Positions 1 to 7,209 of a DNA stretch of 8,000 bases are shown in pieces. The translations under genes and the position numbers were made by a program. The DNA comes from Gammaproteobacteria bacterium. GTDB lineage: Bacteria > Pseudomonadota > Gammaproteobacteria > QOAV01. Position 1 is the first letter of the stretch. Each line of letters opens with the position of its first letter. The stretch covers positions 1 through 8,000 of the forward strand of contig QOAV01000230.1 of NCBI GenBank assembly GCA_003972845.1. The letters run 5' to 3'. The notes under the pieces were generated by a model that was not told the DNA's origin, ran no database searches, and saw nothing but the letters and a program-made list of their open reading frames with translations.

Positions 1-1027
1 CCGGCGCGCGCAGGTTCCAGGCGTTACGTTCGCCGATGTCATGAGTGACGGGCAGATCCTTGGTACGCGACATATGGCAGGTGGCACAGGTGGGCGCAGC
101 GTTGTAATCCTCGCCCACGACCCACTTGCTGGAATCCAGATTCATCTCGTCCTTGTGCGCGCGAAAAGCGATGCCATGGGCAGATTCTTCGTAGATCTCC
201 TTTTGCGGGTGATCCGGCCCCAGATGGCAGCGGCCGCAGGCATTGGGTTCACGCGCCTGCGAGGCGGAAAAATTATGACGCAAATGACACGCCGAACAGG
301 CGCCTTTGGATCCATCGGGATTGATGCGGCCTATGCCGGTATTGGGCCAGCTCGACTTGTCCAGCGAGCCGTCGGAGTTCACCCGCACAATGGAACCGTG
401 GCAGGCGCCGCAGCCCATGGCGGTAATCGGCGAGGTACCCGACAGGGTTGGCGCGCCTTCCACCACCTCGGCCAGGACGTTGTCCAGAGAGCCCAGTATA
501 TCGCCTGCGGTGGCATGATGGCTGCGGTCGAACTGGGCGACTTCCTTTTCATGACACTGCGCACAATCCTTGGGCGAGACTATCACCGAAATCACGAAAT
601 CCTTGTGCATGATGGCGTCCTTGTCACTTTTCTCCGCCTTGTGGCATTCGTAGCAGCCCACATTGGCGCCAAAGTGCTTGGAATGACCCCATTGGTCATA
701 GATGCCCGGCGTTTTTTCCCGGTGGCAGGACATGCAGGTGGCGCTCTCGCGGCTCAGGTTCTCGAAGCCGGAAAGAATTTCCACCGGCTTTTCTTCGCTC
801 ATGACGACCCCGGCAGCCGCTGCTGGCTCCCGTTGGTTGCCCTGGGCCTCGTCTTGAGACGGTGCAGACTGCCGGGACCAATTCTGACCTGATTGCTCCT
901 GCGCCGGCTGGGACGAAACGTCGGGCCGGGCCGGAAACTGGGAGTTGCGCCACCAGCCGGAAGAGTCGGCAAAGGCAGTGGAAAGGAAAAACAGGGAAAG
1001 AATGCCCGGAACAAGGACTGACCTCAT
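1..1027 (-). CDS. HAO-family multihaem cytochrome c (3' end outside window)
   Basis: This is a periplasmic multihaem c-type cytochrome of the hydroxylamine oxidoreductase/octahaem family; only the first ~342 codons are in the window. Residues 1-20 form a signal peptide (hydrophobic core, cleavage probably after AFA, before DSS). Residues ~21-80 are a Q/S/P/A-rich linker. Seven CxxCH haem sites follow: CMSCH 98-102, CYECH 125-129, CAQCH 155-159, CGACH 206-210, CSACH 244-248, CGRCH 264-268 and CATCH 314-318. The stretches around SHHATAGDILGSLDNVLAE and CHLGPDHPQKEIYEESAHG are HAO-like. Family members have eight haems, so the eighth should lie beyond the edge, as would the tyrosine that forms the P460 crosslink in true HAO. 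Without that tyrosine, hydroxylamine oxidation cannot be told from the reductive hydroxylamine/nitrite role proposed for non-crosslinked relatives. The ATG is chosen because it gives the signal peptide and has GGAG 9 nt upstream. A sigma-54-type promoter lies upstream. Family confident, reaction uncertain. Confidence 0.9.
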   Translation of the reverse strand, partial: MRSVLVPGILSLFFLSTAFADSSGWWRNSQFPARPDVSSQPAQEQSGQNWSRQSAPSQDEAQGNQREPAAAAGVVMSEEKPVEILSGFENLSRESATCMSCHREKTPGIYDQWGHSKHFGANVGCYECHKAEKSDKDAIMHKDFVISVIVSPKDCAQCHEKEVAQFDRSHHATAGDILGSLDNVLAEVVEGAPTLSGTSPITAMGCGACHGSIVRVNSDGSLDKSSWPNTGIGRINPDGSKGACSACHLRHNFSASQAREPNACGRCHLGPDHPQKEIYEESAHGIAFRAHKDEMNLDSSKWVVGEDYNAAPTCATCHMSRTKDLPVTHDIGERNAWNLRAP

Positions 1028-1036
1028 GATCAGAGT

Positions 1037-1040
1037 CTCC
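1037..1040 (-). promoter_or_regulatory. Ribosome binding site of the HAO-like cytochrome gene
   Basis: On the minus strand GGAG stands 9 nt before the ATG at 1027. It fixes this start over in-frame alternatives further down, such as the Met just before SEEKPVE, which would lose the signal peptide. Confidence 0.65.
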
Positions 1041-1083
1041 ATCTGTATGCTTCATCAGTTGCAGTTGATTGTGCAGGTATTGC

Positions 1084-1099
1084 AGCAAACAACATGCCA
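1084..1099 (-). promoter_or_regulatory. Sigma-54 (RpoN) -24/-12 promoter
   Basis: The minus strand reads TGGCATGTTGTTTGCT. Against the sigma-54 consensus TGGCACG-N4-TTGCW it has one mismatch (T for C in the -24 element), and the GG-to-GC spacing is exact. It faces the cytochrome gene. Counting 12 bases from the GC element puts transcription start near 1073, giving a ~46-nt leader that contains the GGAG ribosome binding site. Sigma-54 promoters need an enhancer-binding ATPase upstream, and candidate sites exist at 1159-1181 and 1235-1282. Motif match is seen directly; promoter activity is inferred. Confidence 0.75.
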
Positions 1100-1158
1100 T
1101 GAATCCGGGCGCCATTGAGGTCAGCCCGGGAACAACAGCAGAGTTGATACGCAGCCGA

Positions 1159-1181
1159 TTGAAATCGTGGATAAATTTCAA
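1159..1181. promoter_or_regulatory. Perfect 7-bp dyad, possible activator site
   Basis: TTGAAAT and ATTTCAA form a perfect inverted repeat separated by 9 bases (1166-1174). The dyad is AT-rich against a GC-rich background. Its centre is about 97 bp upstream of the transcription start predicted from the sigma-54 element, within the usual range of enhancer-binding proteins. I do not recognise it as the site of a named regulator. It could also be chance or an architectural site. Confidence 0.4.
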
Positions 1182-1234
1182 CTGGCAGGGTTCGCTGCAG
1201 ACGCCAGTGCGACCATGGACTTCAAGCGAAGCGG

Positions 1235-1251
1235 TGAATCATTCTGGTGCG
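1235..1251. promoter_or_regulatory. NtrC-like binding site, promoter-proximal
   Basis: TGAATCATTCTGGTGCG matches the NtrC palindrome TGCACCA-N3-TGGTGCA at 11 of 14 symmetric positions with the exact 3-bp spacer. Its centre, 1243, is about 170 bp upstream of the predicted sigma-54 start and 31 bp from the second site. It lies wholly between the nadE stop and the cytochrome promoter. The assignment rests on consensus similarity only. Confidence 0.5.
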
Positions 1252-1265
1252 GGATCAACAGATGC

Positions 1266-1282
1266 TGCACCAAACTGGAGAA
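1266..1282. promoter_or_regulatory. NtrC-like binding site, promoter-distal
   Basis: TGCACCAAACTGGAGAA matches the NtrC palindrome at 12 of 14 symmetric positions; one half-site is perfect. The centre, 1274, is about 201 bp upstream of the predicted start. The 31-bp distance to the proximal site is close to three helical turns, so both would sit on the same DNA face, as with the paired NtrC sites of enterobacterial glnA. An alternative reading is a weak RNA hairpin after nadE formed by the TGGTGC and GCACCA half-sites. Confidence 0.55.
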
Positions 1283-1298
1283 AAACTTTGGGACTTTT

Positions 1299-2918
1299 TT
1301 ATTCGCGGTAGCCGGAAATGATCGGATAGCGCCGGTCGCGGCCAAAGGCGCGCGAAGTGATGCGCACGCCGGGCGGCGCCTGGCGGCGCTTGTATTCGTT
1401 GATCAGCACCATGCGCGTGACCCGCCGCACGGTTTCCTCGTCGTAGCCTCGGGCCACAATTTCTTTTGGCGACATGTCCTTTTCGATAAACATTTCCAGA
1501 ATGGGGTCGAGCACCTCGTACGGCGGCAGCGAATCCTCGTCCACCTGATCCGGGGCCAGCTCGGCTGACGGCGGCCGGTCGATGATGCGTTGCGGAATCA
1601 CCCGTGAAATCGTGTTTCTGTATTCCGACAGACGGAACACCAGCGTTTTCGGCACATCTTTTATCGCCGCGAAGCCACCTGCCATGTCGCCGTACAGAGT
1701 CGCATAACCCACCGCCATTTCGCTCTTGTTACCGGTGGTCAGCACCATCTTGCCCGATTTGTTGGAGATGGCCATGAGTATAATGCCGCGGCAGCGCGCC
1801 TGAATGTTTTCTTCCGTGGTGTCTGCCGGCTTGCCGGCGAAAGTCTCGGCCAGACTGTCGGTAAACGCCCTGAACATGGGCTCAATGGGTATGACGTGGT
1901 ACTGAATACCCAGTATATCCGCCATTTTCTGCGCATCCTGCACGCTCATATCAGAGGTATAGCGCGAGGGCATCATTACCGCTTCCACCCGATCCGCGCC
2001 CAACGCGTCCACCGCCACGGCCAGACACAGGGCCGAATCGATGCCGCCGGAAAGACCCAGCACGACGCCAGGGAAATGCGCCTTTTCCACATAATCGCGC
2101 ACACCGGTGACGATAGCCTGATACACGCCTTCCTCGTGGGCCAATGCGGGAAAAATTTCCGAGGCCGACGGCTTCATGGCACCATCTTCCCGTTTGAATT
2201 CCACCACGGTGAGCGATTCCCGGAACTCCGGCGCACGGTGCGCCAGTTTGCCCTCCGCGTCCATGACCAGCGAGTTGCCGTCGAACACCAGCTCGTCCTG
2301 CCCGCCCACCAGATTCACATACACCACCGGAACCTTGTTGGCGCTGGCCTCCCGAGCAACCACGGTTTCGCGCTCGGGGCGCTTGCTGTAGTGGTAGGGC
2401 GAGGCATTGATATTCAGCACCAGTTCGGCACCAGCGGCCACCGATTGCTCCACCGGCCCGCTCTGCCAGATATCCTCACAAATGGTCAGGCCCAGCTTGA
2501 CGCCCTCGACCTCCACCACAGTTGCGCCCTCACCCGGCGTGAAGTAGCGCATTTCGTCGAACACGCCATAATTGGGCAGGGCCTGTTTGTAATAGCGCCC
2601 CAGCACCTGACCATCGCGAATGGCGGAAACGGCGTTGAACAACCGCGCGTCCTCGCGCCAGGGATGCCCCACCACCAGAGTGATGCCGGCGACTTCCCTG
2701 CGCAGCCGGTGCAAAGCCGCCTCCACCTGCTCCATCAGCGCCGGACGCAACAGCAGGTCTTCCGGTGGGTAACCGGTAACCGCCAGTTCCGGGTACACCA
2801 CCACATGCGCACCTTTGGCTTTGGCGTCGTTGGCGGCGGCAATCAGCTTGTCGGTATTGCCGGAAACATCGCCCACCAGCAGATTGATTTGCGCCAGCGC
2901 GACGCGCAGATCACTCAC
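1299..2918 (-). CDS. nadE: Glutamine-dependent NAD+ synthetase
   Basis: NadE makes NAD+ from nicotinate adenine dinucleotide (deamido-NAD+) with ATP, taking ammonia from glutamine. It is cytoplasmic and is the last step of NAD synthesis. The 539-residue protein has the usual two-domain length. An N-terminal nitrilase-type glutaminase has the triad E44 (YPELAVTGYPPEDL), K111 (YYKQALPNYGVFDE) and C147 (TICEDIW). A C-terminal synthetase domain starts near residue 265 and has the pyrophosphatase P-loop SGGIDS at 290-295 and TTGNKSEMAVGY. The glutaminase domain marks it as the long, glutamine-using form. The start is taken as GTG at 2916-2918, which places VSDLRVALAQINLLVGD at the N-terminus, the normal family beginning. 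The open frame continues upstream, but only inside sucD. Only 10 bp separate it from sucD, so co-transcription is likely. The upstream GAG is a weak ribosome site. Confidence 0.95.
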   Translation of the reverse strand: MSDLRVALAQINLLVGDVSGNTDKLIAAANDAKAKGAHVVVYPELAVTGYPPEDLLLRPALMEQVEAALHRLRREVAGITLVVGHPWREDARLFNAVSAIRDGQVLGRYYKQALPNYGVFDEMRYFTPGEGATVVEVEGVKLGLTICEDIWQSGPVEQSVAAGAELVLNINASPYHYSKRPERETVVAREASANKVPVVYVNLVGGQDELVFDGNSLVMDAEGKLAHRAPEFRESLTVVEFKREDGAMKPSASEIFPALAHEEGVYQAIVTGVRDYVEKAHFPGVVLGLSGGIDSALCLAVAVDALGADRVEAVMMPSRYTSDMSVQDAQKMADILGIQYHVIPIEPMFRAFTDSLAETFAGKPADTTEENIQARCRGIILMAISNKSGKMVLTTGNKSEMAVGYATLYGDMAGGFAAIKDVPKTLVFRLSEYRNTISRVIPQRIIDRPPSAELAPDQVDEDSLPPYEVLDPILEMFIEKDMSPKEIVARGYDEETVRRVTRMVLINEYKRRQAPPGVRITSRAFGRDRRYPIISGYRE

Positions 2919-2928
2919 GAGGCCGCGC

Positions 2929-3797
2929 TCACGAATCCAGCATTTCCAGCAGCACCTTGCCCATGTCGGCGGGCGAACGGGTGATGCCGCAACCGGCCTT
3001 TTCCAGCGCGCGAAACTTGTCTTCCGCCGTGCCTTTGCCGCCGGAAATGATCGCCCCGGCGTGACCCATGCGTTTGCCTTTGGGCGCGGTAACGCCTGCG
3101 ATATAGGCCACCACCGGCTTGGATACATGGGTGGAAATATACTCGGCCGCCTCCTCCTCGTCCGTGCCGCCGATCTCGCCCACCATGACGATGGCGCGGG
3201 TCTTCTGGTCGGCCTCGAACAGAGTCAGACAATCAATGAAACTCATGCCGTGTATGGGATCGCCGCCGATGCCGATGCAGGTGCTCTGGCCCAGACCGGC
3301 CAGCGTAGTCTGATGTACCGCCTCGTAAGTCAGCGTACCGGAGCGCGACACCACGCCCACAGTACCCGGCTGGTGAATATTGCCCGGCATGATGCCGATC
3401 TTGCATTCGCCCGGCGTGATGATGCCGGGGCAGTTGGGACCGATCAAATGGCAGTCGTAATCGCCCAGCGCCGCCTTTACCCGCAGCATGTCCAGCGTGG
3501 GAATGCCCTCGGTGATGCAGGCGACGGTGCGTATACCCGCGTCGGCCGCTTCCAGTATGGCGTCAGCAGCGAAGGCCGCCGGCACGTAAATCATGGTGGC
3601 GTCGGCGCCAGTGGCGTCCACCGCCTGCTTCACGGTATCGAACACGGGCCGGTCGAGGTGGGTCTGCCCGCCCTTGCCCGGCGTCACTCCGCCCACCAGA
3701 TTGGTGCCGTAGGCAATGGCCTGTTCGGAATGGAACGTCCCCTGCTGGCCGGTGAAGCCCTGACAAATGACCTTGGTATCCTTGTTCACCAGTATGC

Positions 3798-3801
<4 letters not shown>
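2929..3801 (-). CDS. sucD: Succinyl-CoA synthetase (ADP-forming) alpha subunit
   Basis: SucD is the CoA-binding, phospho-histidine subunit of succinyl-CoA synthetase, which converts succinyl-CoA, phosphate and ADP to succinate, CoA and ATP in the TCA cycle. The 290-residue protein is full length. It has the CoA-binding start [19 protein letters not shown] (~10-28), GGVTPGKGG (37-45), the GPNCPG loop (121-126) and the phosphorylated histidine H247 in [10 protein letters not shown]. Its ATG overlaps the sucC stop as ATGA (3798-3801), which indicates translational coupling and equal subunit production. An 8-G run ends 6 nt before the ATG and may also serve as a purine-rich ribosome site. nadE follows after 10 bp. 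Confidence 0.97.
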
Positions 3802-4973
<1,172 letters not shown>

Positions 4974-5012
4974 TGTCTTCCAAATCTGGTGTGTTCGGCG
5001 TAGCTTACACAA

Positions 5013-6161
5013 ATGTTCCCGCAGATAACAGAATCACTGGCACCGGTTTCAGCCGAACAATGGAACCGCCTGCGCGGGCCGGATCACAACCCGTTCCTGC
5101 GCCATGAATTCCTGTTTGGCCTGGAAAAAACCGGCTGCACCTCGCCCGCGCACGGCTGGTCGGGGCAACATGTTCTGCTGTGGGAAAAACCCGGCAATGG
5201 CGGAAACCTGCTGGGCGCGGTTCCCATGTACCGCAAAGCGCATTCCTGGGGCGAATACGTGTTCGATCATGAATGGGCGCGGGCCTGGCAGCGGGCTGGT
5301 TTTTTGTACTATCCGAAGTTGAGCGTTTGCGTGCCTTTTACGCCCGCAACCGGGCCCAGATTGCTGATCCGCAACCCGCAGGACGCCGACGCCGTCCGGC
5401 AGCGCCTGATCAAGGCCGCCATCGACCACGCCCGCGCGCTGGGCGTTTCTTCGCTGCACTGGCTGTTCACCGACGAAGCCGACACGCAGGCGCTGGAAAC
5501 CGCCGGTTTACTGCGCCGCACCGGCTTTCAGTATCACTGGCGCAACCGCGGCTTCGCCGATTTCGACGACTTCCTGGCCAGTCTGTCCAGCAAAAAACGC
5601 AAGAACATCCGCCGCGAACGCCGCCGGGTGGCTGAATCCGGCGTCACAATAACGCGCATAAACGGCGCGGAGATGACCGATGCCCGCTGGCAACAGTTCT
5701 TTGCCTTCTACCTCGACACCATCGACACCCACGGCGCCATGCCCTATCTGAACCTGGAGTTTTTCCGGCATCTGGGCCAGACCATGGCCGATGACTGCTT
5801 CGTCATCTTTGCCGAAAACAAAGGCCGTACAGTTGCAGGCGCACTGTTTCTGCAGGGCGCAGACACGCTGTACGGTCGCTACTGGGGCTGCGCGGCCGAT
5901 TTTCATTCGCTGCATTTCGAACTGTGCTATTACCAGGCCATTGAGTATTGCATCAACAACGGCCTGCGGCGTTTCGAGGCCGGCGCCCAGGGGCATCACA
6001 AACTGGCTCGCGGCCTGGAAGCCACGCCCATCTGGTCAGCGCACTGGATAGCAGACCCGGGTTTCCGACGGGCAATCGCCGGATTTCTGGAGGCCGAGAG
6101 CCACGGCGTAGAGCAGGATATGCAATGGCTGGGTCAACGCAGCCCCTACAAATCAGCGTGA
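5013..6161 (+). CDS. FemAB/GNAT-like acyltransferase family protein (COG3146/DUF482 type)
   Basis: This 382-residue protein resembles the COG3146/DUF482 family, which has a FemAB-like double acetyltransferase (GNAT) fold. The substrate is unknown; FemAB relatives transfer amino acids to peptidoglycan precursors, but that should not be assumed here. Family-like blocks include [17 protein letters not shown] near residue 26, [24 protein letters not shown] (~79-102), a basic helix with [13 protein letters not shown] (~192-204), and [16 protein letters not shown] (~320-335). There is no signal peptide or membrane segment, so it is probably cytoplasmic. The ATG is the first start after an in-frame TAG at 5001-5003. 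No Shine-Dalgarno sequence is visible, so translation may be weak or leaderless. It is divergent from sucC and convergent with the membrane fusion gene, 25 bp away, so it is probably a single-gene unit. Confidence 0.85.
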   Translation: MFPQITESLAPVSAEQWNRLRGPDHNPFLRHEFLFGLEKTGCTSPAHGWSGQHVLLWEKPGNGGNLLGAVPMYRKAHSWGEYVFDHEWARAWQRAGFLYYPKLSVCVPFTPATGPRLLIRNPQDADAVRQRLIKAAIDHARALGVSSLHWLFTDEADTQALETAGLLRRTGFQYHWRNRGFADFDDFLASLSSKKRKNIRRERRRVAESGVTITRINGAEMTDARWQQFFAFYLDTIDTHGAMPYLNLEFFRHLGQTMADDCFVIFAENKGRTVAGALFLQGADTLYGRYWGCAADFHSLHFELCYYQAIEYCINNGLRRFEAGAQGHHKLARGLEATPIWSAHWIADPGFRRAIAGFLEAESHGVEQDMQWLGQRSPYKSA

Positions 6162-6164
6162 CAG

Positions 6165-6204
6165 AAAAAAACGCCGGCGAGCATGATTATTCCGCTTTCG
6201 CCGG
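6165..6204 (-). terminator. Rho-independent terminator of the membrane-fusion operon
   Basis: On the minus strand CCGGCGA (6204-6198) pairs perfectly with TCGCCGG (6180-6174). An inner GC/GC pairing is also possible, and the stem is followed within 2 nt by seven Ts (6171-6165). The T run exists only on the minus strand, so it terminates the HlyD transcript and not the convergent gene. The stop codon of the HlyD gene (6187-6189) lies inside the loop. Confidence 0.8.
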
Positions 6205-7209
6205 TACCGGCTTGTCAGAGTTGAACAGGTCAGCCAGGAAGTCTTCCAGGCCAGACTGAAAGCGCACCGTTACTGGCAGACCGTGGATTCGGCGGTCTTC
6301 CGCCAGCGGCTCATCCAGCGCCAGACGCACCAGCACCGACAAGGGCCGGGTGCCGAACCCGCTGGCGAATTCATCCGGCAGTTTTATGGTGACTTGGGGC
6401 AATTCCACTATATGCCCGGTCGCGCGGTGGCCATCGCTGAACCTGATCGCCGCTTTTTGCCCGATATATGCGTATTTGCTGTACCTGGGATCCAGATAAG
6501 CGGTTACCAGCGGCTCGTCGGGTTCCGCTATCACCATCAATACATCCTCACTGGACACAAAGCTGTTTTTTAACGCCAGTATTTCCACCACGCGGCCATC
6601 GGCCGGCGATATCACTGACCATCCGTTCTCTACACGATGCTTTTCCGCCTCGCTGGCGTTCAGTCGTTCAACCCATTCTGATTCCAGCTCCGTGAGCTTT
6701 GTGTAAAGCAAATAAGTTGATTTTTCCAGACGATCCCTGGCCGCCCTCACCTCTGCTGCCGTCGCCGCGCCCGCCTTGAACAGTTTCTGCATATCACCCA
6801 GGCGGCTTTCCTGATCGGCCACTTGCGAACGGGCAAGCTCCACACTTTTTTCCAGCAGGGATATGCGCGGCTGCCGGGCCACAAATCCCGGGCCGCGTTT
6901 CTCTGCACCCAGTGAGGCCAGCAACTGACCTTTGCTTACATCGTCCCCGGGGCTGACGAGCAAATCTGTCAACACACCGGAATGCGAGCTGCGCACTTCA
7001 ATCAGAGGCAGGTTGACAACGCCCTGCGCCTTGACCAGCACATTGTTCATCGCGGTATGCAGGATGAAATAAATCAGCGGGCTGCTGACCACCAGCAGGA
7101 TGAGGTACCAGCGCAGCTTGGGGAAACCCCGTTTTGCCGGGGCGTAGGCGACCTTGATGCCGTCATCGCGCTCTGCTTCTTTTGCCTGATTGTGGAAACG
7201 TATTTTCAT
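6187..7209 (-). CDS. HlyD-family membrane fusion protein
   Basis: This is a periplasmic adaptor anchored in the inner membrane, of the HlyD/EmrA/Alg44-like class (340 residues). The order is: a short basic cytoplasmic tail (1-33), one membrane helix (~34-50), the first half of a biotinyl-lipoyl-like domain (~62-100, SGVLTDLLVSPGDDVSKGQLLASL), an alpha-helical coiled-coil hairpin (~116-192), the second lipoyl half (ISPADGRVVEI, ~200-210), then a beta-barrel domain to ~320. The hairpin turn (KLFKAGAATAAEVRAARDRL) resembles the TolC-contacting tip of such adaptors but departs from the RLSD pattern. No transporter ATPase, MFS pump or outer-membrane channel is in view. The ATG overlaps the upstream stop as TAATG and has no ribosome site of its own, so it is translated by coupling with the TIM-barrel gene. 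That neighbour suggests polysaccharide or envelope export rather than drug efflux; this is inference. Confidence 0.85.
   Translation of the reverse strand: MKIRFHNQAKEAERDDGIKVAYAPAKRGFPKLRWYLILLVVSSPLIYFILHTAMNNVLVKAQGVVNLPLIEVRSSHSGVLTDLLVSPGDDVSKGQLLASLGAEKRGPGFVARQPRISLLEKSVELARSQVADQESRLGDMQKLFKAGAATAAEVRAARDRLEKSTYLLYTKLTELESEWVERLNASEAEKHRVENGWSVISPADGRVVEILALKNSFVSSEDVLMVIAEPDEPLVTAYLDPRYSKYAYIGQKAAIRFSDGHRATGHIVELPQVTIKLPDEFASGFGTRPLSVLVRLALDEPLAEDRRIHGLPVTVRFQSGLEDFLADLFNSDKPVPAKAE

Noticed and set aside
41..892. Long plus-strand open frame opposite the cytochrome gene
   Set aside because: It is a shadow of the multihaem gene. The minus strand gives a signal peptide and seven ordered CxxCH motifs, while the plus frame has no recognisable domain.
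1104..1132. CCGGGC/GCCCGG inverted repeat in the gap as a nadE terminator
   Set aside because: It is a 6-bp stem with a 13-base loop and no T run after it on either strand. It may be chance in a GC-rich region.
1138..1150. IHF site between the NtrC-like sites and the promoter
   Set aside because: Only the TATCAA half matches the consensus on the minus strand; the TTR half is absent.
696..1181. 161-codon minus-strand frame covering the cytochrome start
   Set aside because: It is in a different frame from the cytochrome, has an unlikely composition and would overlap the signal peptide, promoter and dyad.
1280..1298. A/T-run inverted repeat just after nadE as a terminator
   Set aside because: The possible stem is only A-T pairs with mismatched G and C inside; there is no GC stem followed by a T run, so it would be very weak.
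2919..3128. Upstream extension of the nadE frame to 3128
   Set aside because: The extra residues are an out-of-frame reading of sucD and do not resemble NadE, which normally begins as at the GTG at 2918.
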